From assembly GCA_900751785.1 (NCBI GenBank), contig CAADSM010000162.1, forward strand, positions 1-12,117: DNA of 12,117 nt, given 5' to 3'. Below the pieces are notes generated by a model. It saw only the letters and a program-made list of their open reading frames with translations. It made no database searches and was not told the DNA's origin. Of the stretch, positions 1 to 7,168 are shown piece after piece (position 1 is the first letter of the stretch; each line of letters starts with the position of its first letter). Source of the stretch: Lachnospiraceae bacterium. Its GTDB lineage: Bacteria > Bacillota > Clostridia > Lachnospirales > Lachnospiraceae. Made by a program: the position numbers and the translations under genes.

Positions 1-3000
1 CCAGCCGTTCTGTCGGGCGTACTGCTGGCGGGAACAGTCTGTGCGCAGACCCCTGTATCGTATGTACAGGCAGAAGAGGGTGTGCTGGAGACGGTATATT
101 CCTTCAACTTTGACGAGGGCATCGACGGATGGTATGCCGGAGATTCCGGCTGGTACTGGCAGTACAGCGGCGAAGCTCCGACCGTAGAGGCTGACGCTGA
201 GAACGGACGTATGAAAGCGACGGTTGATTTCAGCAAGGACGCAGACAAGGACTGGAGCAACATCGCAGTCTGCTGGTACAATGAAGCAGGGATCGACTTA
301 AGCGGCGTGACCCAGATCTCAATGGATGTCTGGTATGAGACGGACAAGCTGACAGAAGGGGAACTGAAGATCGCGGTCTTTTCCAACTGCGGACTGGATG
401 TCAATACGACACTTACAGACGTGCAGAAAGAGGAAGGGACAGGACTGACGAAGGCAAAAGCTGTGCTTACCTGTCCGGCGATCACATCGGCGGCGGTCCA
501 GGATTTTGCCGTGAAGATCGTCGGCAGCTATACAAGTTATTCAGGAGCTGTCTGGCTGGACAATATTGAATTTCTGGCTGATGGAAGCGAACCGGTGGAT
601 ACAAGTGTAGATTCCACAATTGCAGTAAATGACGGGAATCCGGTCAGCTCAGATGGAAGCGCGCTGACGGTTACAAAGCAGGACGGGACGGCAGAGACAG
701 AAGCATACGCGTCTTCCGTATCCCTTGCTGATCCGGAGGCAACGGCAGATACAGTTGCCCTGTATCAGTATCTGCAGGCGATGGGGAAAACGGACAGTGT
801 GATCTACGGACATCAGAATGATACGTGGCACAAGGCAGGAAGTGAAGAGCTTTCTGATTCAGATACCTATGACGTGACCGGCTCCTACGCGGGGATCGTC
901 GGCATGGATACGCTGTCTCTGACCGGCAATGAATACAGTGTCGAGAGATACAACAGCGAGATGACAGAAACCGCGGGATTTGAAGCGGTTGATACAGAGG
1001 GGCAGACGATGGCAGAGGCAAATGTAGAAGCAGCGGCTAAGCTTGCAAACTATAACATTGCCAACGGCTCGTTTCTCACACTGTCGGCGCATATGCCGAA
1101 CTTCTCAATTGTAGAGGAGAACGCTGATTACGATCCGCAGACAGATCCGTCTTATGTGAAATATATTTTTGAAGGATATTCGCCGAACACTCTGACGGGA
1201 GACGTGATGAACCAGCTCCTTCCGGGCGCAAAGTACAACGAGGTGTATACGGCATATCTGGATATGATCGCGGATTTCGCAAGTCAGGTGGACGGCCCGG
1301 TTATGTTCCGCCCGTTCCATGAGGCGACGGGAAGCTGGTTCTGGTGGGGCGCCGCTTTCTGTGATCCGGAGACATACAAAAGCGTGTACAAATACACAGT
1401 AGAGTATCTCCGGGATGTGAAAGACGTTCATAATTTCCTTTATCTCTACGGACCGGGCAGCGAGGCTGCTTCCGCGGAAGAGTACGGAGTGAGGTATCCG
1501 GGAGACGAATATGTCGATCTGATCGGGTTTGATATGTATGATTCCGATCCTGTGGACGACAAGGAAGAAGTATGGTTCGGCAATCTGAAAAATCAGCTGC
1601 GTATCGTGCAGGAATTTGCCGATGCGCACGGCAAACTGATGGCTGTGACCGAGACCGGTATCGCAAGCAGCACAAAAGATCCGGGACATAATCAGACGGT
1701 TCTTCACGAAACAGGAAATAAAAATCTCAACTGGTATAATATGGTGCTGGACGCTGTGTCGGAAAGCGATGCGTCTTACTTCCTTCTCTGGGCGAACTTC
1801 AGCAAGAGAGACGGATATTACACGCCGTATGTGGATTCGGTAAATGAAGACGGAAGCCTGCACGGGCACGAGACGCTGGACGGATTTATCAGCTTCTACA
1901 ATGACAGCAGATCCGTATTCGCCGGCGACCAGCAGGGCGTCCTTGACGGCATAAATGCTCCGGTGGTAGAGTCTCCGGCAGAAGGAGTGTACGGTTATAT
2001 CACCGCGCCTGCAGCGGGAAGCCGTGTACTTGAAACTATTCAGCTCACGGCCAGGGTAAACGGAGCTTCAGACGATGCGCAGATCGCATTCGTCCTGAAA
2101 GGAAAGACAGTGCAGACGATCCCGGCAGAACTGAAAGACGGAACGGCTGCGGCGCAGCTGACAGCGGAGACTCTCGCGGCGCTCGGAGAGGCTGCTGACG
2201 GAACGATGGAGCTGACGGCAGACGGCAGAGTGATCGCATCCATCGGGCTGCTCTATAATATCGCAGTGGCGGAGGAAGATCCATATGAGATCGACGGATT
2301 CGAGAATTATTACGGCGTCGACAGTATGCTGACAAACAGCTGGGCGACCAACAAGGAGACAGGATGTACGATCGATCTGACGCTGACAGACGAAGATGGA
2401 AAAGTATTCGACGGCGAGTATGCGATGAGCTTTGCCTACAATGAGACAGCGAACGGCTGGGCCGGGGCTACGATTTCGAAAGAGGTTGACTGGTCGGACT
2501 GCGACGCGCTCCAGTTCTATACCATACCGGACGGAAACAATCAGAAAGTTGTGATCCAACTGACTGCAAATGGCAAAGTATATGAGGCATATCTGAATGA
2601 ATATGAGGAATATGCGGCAAACGACGGTACAGTTCCGGTAAAAGTGACGATCCCGTTTACAGATTTTGTGGAGAGAGATACTCCCGGCAATCCGGCGGGC
2701 GGACTTGCGCAGGATAAGACAAGTGTCACGTCCTTCGGTCTGTGGGTCAACGCAATCCCGGGATCGGATGCGGTCGGTGAGGACGGCATGGTATCCGGAA
2801 CGATCATTTATGATAAGATCACCGCGGTATCCGCAGGAGTGACGGAAGCAGTGTTTGAGGAAGTGAAGGCAGAGGAACCGGACGATCCGAACCCGGATGA
2901 TCCCAATCCGGATACCCCTGATCCGGAAGATCCGAACCCGGACGACCAGAATCCACAGAAACCGGGAACAGGAAGCGATGGCAATGGCGATCCGGCACCA

Positions 3001-3159
3001 GGCGCGGACAGCGGAAACGATGCGGAGAAGCCGTCTCCTAATGGAAATAAAGCAGCACAGACAGGAGACGATGCGAACTGTATGCCGTATGCTGCTGCAG
3101 CCCTTGCGGCAGGAATTGCCGCGGCAGGGACTGCTGTATACAGACGCAGGACAAAATAG
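1..3159 (+). CDS. Secreted, wall-anchored GH26 endo-beta-1,4-mannanase (CBM27-GH26-CBM23), 5' truncated by window
   Basis: Predicted to hydrolyse beta-1,4-mannan (glucomannan, galactomannan) at the cell surface. The frame is open from base 1; the first GTG at 82 is not the true start, because bases 1-81 encode the hydrophobic end of a signal peptide (VLSGVLLAG) with a likely cleavage after VQA near base 72. Domains in order: a CBM27-like beta-sandwich (about 88-570); a GH26 catalytic domain (about 745-1960) with the GxHQ motif, acid/base Glu in RPFHE (codon 1321-1323) and nucleophile Glu in VTETG (codon 1651-1653), 110 residues apart as usual for GH26; an Ig-like spacer (about 1993-2270); a CBM23-like module (about 2284-2840); an Asp-Pro-rich linker; and a sorting signal with QTGD at 3058-3069, a hydrophobic Ala-rich stretch and an RRRTK tail. 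The CBM27-GH26-CBM23 order is known from Roseburia mannanases. The GH26 call is firm; the CBM family numbers are by resemblance. Start and promoter lie outside the window. Confidence 0.92.
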   Translation, partial: PAVLSGVLLAGTVCAQTPVSYVQAEEGVLETVYSFNFDEGIDGWYAGDSGWYWQYSGEAPTVEADAENGRMKATVDFSKDADKDWSNIAVCWYNEAGIDLSGVTQISMDVWYETDKLTEGELKIAVFSNCGLDVNTTLTDVQKEEGTGLTKAKAVLTCPAITSAAVQDFAVKIVGSYTSYSGAVWLDNIEFLADGSEPVDTSVDSTIAVNDGNPVSSDGSALTVTKQDGTAETEAYASSVSLADPEATADTVALYQYLQAMGKTDSVIYGHQNDTWHKAGSEELSDSDTYDVTGSYAGIVGMDTLSLTGNEYSVERYNSEMTETAGFEAVDTEGQTMAEANVEAAAKLANYNIANGSFLTLSAHMPNFSIVEENADYDPQTDPSYVKYIFEGYSPNTLTGDVMNQLLPGAKYNEVYTAYLDMIADFASQVDGPVMFRPFHEATGSWFWWGAAFCDPETYKSVYKYTVEYLRDVKDVHNFLYLYGPGSEAASAEEYGVRYPGDEYVDLIGFDMYDSDPVDDKEEVWFGNLKNQLRIVQEFADAHGKLMAVTETGIASSTKDPGHNQTVLHETGNKNLNWYNMVLDAVSESDASYFLLWANFSKRDGYYTPYVDSVNEDGSLHGHETLDGFISFYNDSRSVFAGDQQGVLDGINAPVVESPAEGVYGYITAPAAGSRVLETIQLTARVNGASDDAQIAFVLKGKTVQTIPAELKDGTAAAQLTAETLAALGEAADGTMELTADGRVIASIGLLYNIAVAEEDPYEIDGFENYYGVDSMLTNSWATNKETGCTIDLTLTDEDGKVFDGEYAMSFAYNETANGWAGATISKEVDWSDCDALQFYTIPDGNNQKVVIQLTANGKVYEAYLNEYEEYAANDGTVPVKVTIPFTDFVERDTPGNPAGGLAQDKTSVTSFGLWVNAIPGSDAVGEDGMVSGTIIYDKITAVSAGVTEAVFEEVKAEEPDDPNPDDPNPDTPDPEDPNPDDQNPQKPGTGSDGNGDPAPGADSGNDAEKPSPNGNKAAQTGDDANCMPYAAAALAAGIAAAGTAVYRRRTK
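2884..2958 (+). repeat. Five 15-bp coding repeats (Asp-Pro-Asn-Pro-Asp linker)
   Basis: Five tandem imperfect 15-base units within the mannanase gene encode DPNPD, DPNPD, TPDPE, DPNPD and DQNPQ. Units 1 and 4 are nearly identical. Such an acidic Pro-rich stretch is typical of the extended, wall-spanning spacer between the catalytic part of a surface enzyme and its sorting signal. Copy number may vary between strains by slippage, which is an inference. Confidence 0.8.
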
Positions 3160-3173
3160 TATGAGAAACGGCG

Positions 3174-3956
3174 GTGCGAAAGATGTTTAACAGAATAAAG
3201 ACAGAGAAGATCAACGACCATATCTGGCTTATGAATGATGCGGATGAAGGAACGGGATACCTTGTCACGGGAACGGAAAAAGCGCTGGTCATCGATACGA
3301 TGAACGGATATGAGAATGTAAAGGAACTGGCGAAAACCCTGACCGGGCTTCCTCTTACAGTGGTCAATACACACGGGCATCCGGACCATATCTATGGAGA
3401 TGTTTATTTTGAGGAAGTGTATCTTCATCCGGACGATCACGCTCTGGCGAGACATTATATGCGGCTGCCGGTATTTCAAGAAGAAATGAAGAGACGGGGA
3501 CTTAAATTTCCCCGTCTTCTTTCCGTTCATGGAGGTGACTGCTTCGACCTCGGCGGGATCGTGCTCGAAGTGTATCATGTGCCGGGGCATACGCCGGGCG
3601 GCATCTGCCTCCTTGACCGGAAAGACAGGATTCTTTTTACCGGGGACAGCGTGATTGAGCAGACGTGGATGCAGATGGAAGAGAGCCTTCCCATGCACGT
3701 GTTTTTGCGTTCTCTTGAATCGCTGGGGAAGATCCGGGGAGAGTTTGACCATATCCTGACAGGACATACAAGGAAGTATCCGGAAGATGCTTCGCTCTGT
3801 GAAGCACAGAGAAGGGCAGTGGAAGAAGTCCTTGACGGGAAAAATGAGGATGATATGCCGTATGAGTGGTATGGCGGTTCGGCTGTGGCGCATCCATACG
3901 GCCCGGAGCCGAGAAGGATCGTATACAGGCGCGGCGCTGAATGCGCGGGGAAATGA
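3174..3956 (+). CDS. Metallo-beta-lactamase-fold hydrolase, substrate unknown
   Basis: A complete 260-residue MBL-fold protein, presumably cytoplasmic since no signal peptide or membrane segment is seen. The full dinuclear metal set is present (numbered from GTG 3174): HGHPDH at residues 67-72 (3372-3389), His139 in VPGHTPGG, Asp158 in FTGDS and His198 in TGHTRKY. This resembles the glyoxalase II-like branch, whose members cut thioesters, lactones, phosphoesters or amides, so the substrate cannot be deduced. The start is uncertain: GTG 3174 or ATG 3183, neither with a good Shine-Dalgarno, which suggests translation depends partly on ribosomes arriving from the mannanase gene that ends 14 bp upstream. 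No terminator separates the two, so they are probably one transcript. A link to mannan breakdown is suggested only by position. The gene contains an internal hairpin at 3492-3517. Confidence 0.88.
   Translation: MRKMFNRIKTEKINDHIWLMNDADEGTGYLVTGTEKALVIDTMNGYENVKELAKTLTGLPLTVVNTHGHPDHIYGDVYFEEVYLHPDDHALARHYMRLPVFQEEMKRRGLKFPRLLSVHGGDCFDLGGIVLEVYHVPGHTPGGICLLDRKDRILFTGDSVIEQTWMQMEESLPMHVFLRSLESLGKIRGEFDHILTGHTRKYPEDASLCEAQRRAVEEVLDGKNEDDMPYEWYGGSAVAHPYGPEPRRIVYRRGAECAGK
3492..3517 (+). other. Perfect 9-bp inverted repeat inside the MBL gene
   Basis: AGACGGGGA (3492-3500) and TCCCCGTCT (3509-3517) pair perfectly around an 8-base loop and are followed by a pyrimidine-rich TCTTTCC stretch. The GC-rich stem gives it the look of a weak intrinsic terminator, but it lies within an intact reading frame and lacks a true T run. 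It may be chance or an mRNA structure that lowers read-through. Confidence 0.4.
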
Positions 3957-4004
3957 ACGAGGAGATGCTGTGAAAAACTGCAGAGGCCGGGGAACGGCAG
4001 AAAG

Positions 4005-4038
4005 AAGACCCTATACCATTCGGTACAGGGCCTTTTTT
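4005..4038 (+). terminator. Rho-independent terminator after the mannanase-MBL operon, possibly bidirectional
   Basis: The left arm AAGACCCTATACC (4005-4017) and right arm GGTACAGGGCCTT (4022-4034) form a 13-position stem with two A-C mismatches and a 4-base loop, and a run of six T (4033-4038) follows on the plus strand. The minus-strand side reads TCTTCTTTCT after the stem, so it may also stop transcription of the convergent GH3 gene ending at 4090. A second small inverted repeat, TGCTGA/TCAGCA (4045-4062), sits between the two. The rest of 3957-4089 holds no convincing gene. Confidence 0.85.
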
Positions 4039-4089
4039 GAAATCTGCTGATCTGTCTCAGCATTTACTTACGCCTATTTCCTTCCGGGA

Positions 4090-6969
4090 TTATTTCACTT
4101 TGATCTTCCCGGATTTTCTCTTAATGAATCTTTTCACAGCGACAGCCTCGAGTGCGATGATGACCGCTGCGCAGATGACGTCGATCACGATCGCCACGAT
4201 CTGCCAGCCCATCAGTCCTGTCTCAAGGTTTGCCGGATCATATGCGCGGCTGTTTACTACTGTGTAGAGGATGTTCTTGCATGCCTGGCGCATCGCCTGA
4301 ACACCTGTCGCGCTTGTCTGGTCTTTTACGTGGTTCGTCTCTGTGTCGTAAGCAACCAGCATACAGTCTGTACCGTTGCGGATCGCCTGATCAGAGTTCA
4401 TGTATCCGTATACGCCGAAGTAGTCGGTGAGTACGAATCCCTGGAATCCCCACTCGTCGCGGAGTACTGTGTTGCAGAGCGCATCGCTTGCACCTGCCCA
4501 CTCTGTTCCGATGTAGTTGAAGGAGGACATTACGGCATCAGCTCCGCCTTCTTTTACAGCGAGCTCAAACGGTTTCAGGTAGATCTCGCGGATCGCCTGC
4601 TCGTTGGACCATGTACAGATCATGCTGTTTCTGTTTGTCTCCTGATCATTTAATGCAAAGTGCTTGATGTATGCATATACACCGTATTCCTCTGCACCCT
4701 GGACTGCTGATGCTGCGATCTTTCCGGAGAGCAGGCTGTCCTCTGAGTAGTACTCGAAGTTACGTCCCGCGAATGCGGAGCGGTGGATGTTCATAGCCGG
4801 TGCATACCATCCGGATACGCCCATCTCGTCTGCCATCTTTCCGATGCTCTGGCCGAAAGCTGTGGCGATGTCTTTGTTCCATGTGCTTGCGATCATGACC
4901 GCTGACGGGAATCCGACAGAACCGGTTCCTGTAAAGTTGTTGTTGATGGATGCAGGACCGTCGCAGTCGATAGTCTGTACCTTGCCGATACTGGATACGG
5001 CTACAGTCTGATATCCGCCGAGGGCAATGAGCTGATCCATATCGCTCACGGTGAGCTGATCCAGAAGCTCATCCCACTGAGCGTCGTCATAGTCAACGCC
5101 GCGGAGATCTGCGAGCTCAAGTCCGTTATCAGCGCCTGTCGTCGGCATCTCATCGGCGTCGTCATTGTAGTTCGCCGGATCGTAGTTCCCGTTGTTGAGG
5201 AATGTCGCCTTGTCTTCGTCAGACATGGACAGGGAAGCCGGAGCGGCTGTCGCCTCATCATAGTTTGCGAATCCGTCTGCGCGTGAGAGGTAGGTCACAT
5301 CTCCCTCAGCGGAAGCAAACTGATTCGTCACCTCTGTCTTGTCGGTGGAGCGTGTGTTGTCTCCGCTGTATGTGATCGTCTCCGGCACGTTGTATGTCTG
5401 AGAGTCGATCTCGTTGTGAGAATCGCTGTTGATGCTGATCTGGTAGTCGCCGGCTTCAAGCACGTAAGCCTGAGCATTCTGGTAATCGTAGGAAGCCATA
5501 TCTTCCTCGTTGAATGTGATCGTCACTGTCTCGGAAGCGCCCGGCTCCAGAGTCTCTGTCTTCTCGAATGCGATCAGGTTTGCAGTTGCTTTCTCGATCC
5601 CGCCGTTCGTATACGGTGGATTATAGTATACTTCTACGACGTCCTTGCCTGCCACATCGCCTGTGTTTGTCACTGTCACGTCGAAGGAAATCTGTCCGTC
5701 GCTCTCTGTGATCTCACCCATCTCCTGAGTGAATGTCGTGTAGGAGAGACCATAGCCGAACGGATAGACGACAGACTCGTCATAGTTGATCAGGCCTTCG
5801 TCAGCGGCTGTCTCCCAGAAACGGTATCCTACATAGATGCCTTCCACATAGTTTACAAAGCTCGGGGCAACGATCTCTTCCTCGCCTGTGAAGCCGAGCT
5901 GCGTCATGTTAAACTCTTCTGTGTTGTCGTAGAAGAAGCTTCCGAAGTTGTTCGCTGTCGGTGTGGCTGTAAGGTCTGCCACGAATGTATCGCTTGTCTT
6001 ACCGGACGGATTCACATCGCCGCTTAAGATCCTGCCGAGCGCGTTGAATCCGGACTGACCTGTTCCCGGGCACCACAGAGCGCCTTTGATCTGGTCATAC
6101 TCGTTGAGGAATCCCAGTTCCATAGCATTTGCTCCGTTGTAGACAACAACTACATTGTCAAAGTTCGCGCATACCAGGTCGAGCATGTCTCTCTCGGTCT
6201 GGCTGAGCTGCAGATAGTGCTCGCCTTCTTCGAAATCCTTGTACTCTGTGGAATTGTCCGTATAAGTTACCTGGCTTACATCTGTCGGAAGGTCTGCGCC
6301 CTCACCGCCTACTCTTGTGATGACGACAAGCGCTGTCTCGGAGAAATCCTTCGCGTTGTTCATCATGTCTTCGCTGTAGGAATCAGCGGTCGGTTCCGGC
6401 AGTGTCCAGTCCTGCTCCCACATTCCGACTTCCGGACGGTCTGCACGGTAGTCTGTGTAGAAGTCTGAGAGCTCTGTGTTCAGCTCGAAGCCTGCGTTCT
6501 CAAGGCCCTGGAGAAGGGTTACCGTCTCGTATGCATCAGAGAGAGAGCCTGAACCGGTCCCGCCGTAGCACGGATTTGTGGAAGCCCATCCGAATACGTT
6601 GAGCTTATTGCTGTCTGCAAGAGGAAGAATATTGTCCTCGTTCTTTAATAATACGATCCCTTCCTCAGCGATCTCTTCTACCAGGTCGGTAGCCTCCGCA
6701 GAGGTCTCCTCGCTGATCGTTCCATTTCCTGTCGCCAGTGAGATCATGCTGTTCATCGGTCCGAAGCAGATCATGTTCACTACTACGACCAGCGCCAGCA
6801 GGATGGCGATCCCCGCCTCAGAGCGGATAAGTTTTCTCTTGGCCTTGTCCATCTTAAATGCCGCGATGATCACGATCAGCGCGATCACGAATACGACGCC
6901 AAAGCCGATCAGATATGGTCTACATGTGTTCAGCACGTTTACCACATCAGCCATGTTGATTGCTAACAT
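4090..6969 (-). CDS. Membrane-anchored GH3 beta-glucosidase-like enzyme with swapped domain order
   Basis: Predicted exo-acting beta-glycosidase (beta-glucosidase or beta-xylosidase type) with its catalytic domains outside the membrane, 959 residues. Two membrane segments (about 19-38 and 52-70) flank a basic KAKRK loop; a third (about 921-945) ends in a Lys/Arg-rich tail, which by the positive-inside rule leaves residues about 71-918 outside. Domain order is reversed: GH3 C-terminal domain first (EEGIVLLKN near 102-110; candidate acid/base Glu223 in GGEGADLP), then an FnIII-like domain (about 425-560), then the GH3 TIM barrel with DGP, APAMNIHR, GRNFEY (735-740), KHF (Lys769-His770) and nucleophile Asp849 in LTDYF (codon 4423-4425). 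This inverted order is known from Ruminococcus albus and Butyrivibrio beta-glucosidases. ATG 6969 is chosen because GGGAGGA (6978-6984) lies 8 bases upstream. No lipobox or cleavable signal is seen. The gene has its own promoter carrying LytTR-type sites. Substrate is not resolved; all key catalytic motifs appear intact. Confidence 0.92.
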   Translation of the reverse strand: MLAINMADVVNVLNTCRPYLIGFGVVFVIALIVIIAAFKMDKAKRKLIRSEAGIAILLALVVVVNMICFGPMNSMISLATGNGTISEETSAEATDLVEEIAEEGIVLLKNEDNILPLADSNKLNVFGWASTNPCYGGTGSGSLSDAYETVTLLQGLENAGFELNTELSDFYTDYRADRPEVGMWEQDWTLPEPTADSYSEDMMNNAKDFSETALVVITRVGGEGADLPTDVSQVTYTDNSTEYKDFEEGEHYLQLSQTERDMLDLVCANFDNVVVVYNGANAMELGFLNEYDQIKGALWCPGTGQSGFNALGRILSGDVNPSGKTSDTFVADLTATPTANNFGSFFYDNTEEFNMTQLGFTGEEEIVAPSFVNYVEGIYVGYRFWETAADEGLINYDESVVYPFGYGLSYTTFTQEMGEITESDGQISFDVTVTNTGDVAGKDVVEVYYNPPYTNGGIEKATANLIAFEKTETLEPGASETVTITFNEEDMASYDYQNAQAYVLEAGDYQISINSDSHNEIDSQTYNVPETITYSGDNTRSTDKTEVTNQFASAEGDVTYLSRADGFANYDEATAAPASLSMSDEDKATFLNNGNYDPANYNDDADEMPTTGADNGLELADLRGVDYDDAQWDELLDQLTVSDMDQLIALGGYQTVAVSSIGKVQTIDCDGPASINNNFTGTGSVGFPSAVMIASTWNKDIATAFGQSIGKMADEMGVSGWYAPAMNIHRSAFAGRNFEYYSEDSLLSGKIAASAVQGAEEYGVYAYIKHFALNDQETNRNSMICTWSNEQAIREIYLKPFELAVKEGGADAVMSSFNYIGTEWAGASDALCNTVLRDEWGFQGFVLTDYFGVYGYMNSDQAIRNGTDCMLVAYDTETNHVKDQTSATGVQAMRQACKNILYTVVNSRAYDPANLETGLMGWQIVAIVIDVICAAVIIALEAVAVKRFIKRKSGKIKVK

Positions 6970-7023
6970 AGTATTTGTCCTCCCTTTCTTTCTTTTGATG
7001 AGCTCTGTGTTTCATCTGGAGTA

Positions 7024-7032
7024 ATTATAGCA
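7024..7032 (-). promoter_or_regulatory. Extended -10 promoter of the GH3 gene
   Basis: On the minus strand TGCTATAAT combines a perfect -10 (TATAAT, 7024-7029) with an upstream TG (extended -10). At 17-bp spacing the -35 position reads GTAAAG, a poor match to TTGACA. A strong -10 with a weak -35 is typical of promoters that need an activator bound just upstream, which fits the repeats at 7061-7091. The start of transcription would be near 7017, giving a leader of about 48 bases. Confidence 0.75.
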
Positions 7033-7060
7033 TTGACTTTTAAAAACTTTACAGAATCTT

Positions 7061-7091
7061 CATAAACTGTTCATTTTTCGCATAAACTGTT
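7061..7091 (-). promoter_or_regulatory. Tandem LytTR-type operator: two identical 11-bp direct repeats
   Basis: CATAAACTGTT occurs at 7061-7071 and again at 7081-7091; on the minus strand both read AACAGTTTATG. The inner 9 bases ACAGTTTAT fit every position of the published LytTR (AgrA/LytR) consensus [TA][AC][CA]GTTN[AG][TG]. The two 9-mers are separated by 11 bp (20 bp centre to centre, about two helical turns), close to the usual 12-13 bp spacer. Their centres lie near -49 and -69 relative to the inferred GH3 start, the place expected for an activator. The obvious candidate ligand is the LytTR regulator encoded at 8500-9207. Binding is inferred. Confidence 0.78.
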
Positions 7092-7113
7092 TTTAAATAT
7101 GTTACAAAGCGAC

Positions 7114-7157
7114 AAAATAAAACGGAGAAAATTGTACAAATCATACAATTTCCTCCG
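7114..7157 (-). terminator. Strong intrinsic terminator of the two-component operon
   Basis: On the minus strand, 11 bases after the kinase stop codon, arms at 7157-7144 and 7136-7123 form a 14-bp stem with one G-U pair and a 7-base loop, followed by TTTTATTTT (7122-7114). It insulates the downstream GH3 gene from read-through and implies that GH3 depends on its own promoter. The T tract ends only 22 bases before the first LytTR repeat. Confidence 0.88.
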
Positions 7158-7168
7158 ATAATCGATCT

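Noticed and set aside
82..84. GTG as the start of the mannanase
   Set aside because: The upstream in-frame bases encode a signal-peptide core and cleavage site, so the true start lies left of the window.
2808..3893. Minus-strand frame of 361 codons across the mannanase end and the MBL gene
   Set aside because: It is antisense to two well-supported genes, spans their junction and has no domain or start signal.
3959..4050. Tiny 26-codon frame from GTG 3970 after a GAGGAG sequence
   Set aside because: It runs straight through the terminator hairpin and T run and encodes nothing recognisable; the GAGGAG may be a remnant or chance.
4045..4062. TGCTGA/TCAGCA inverted repeat between the convergent genes
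   Set aside because: The stem is only 6 bp with no clear T run on either strand; the neighbouring hairpin at 4005-4038 is a much better terminator.
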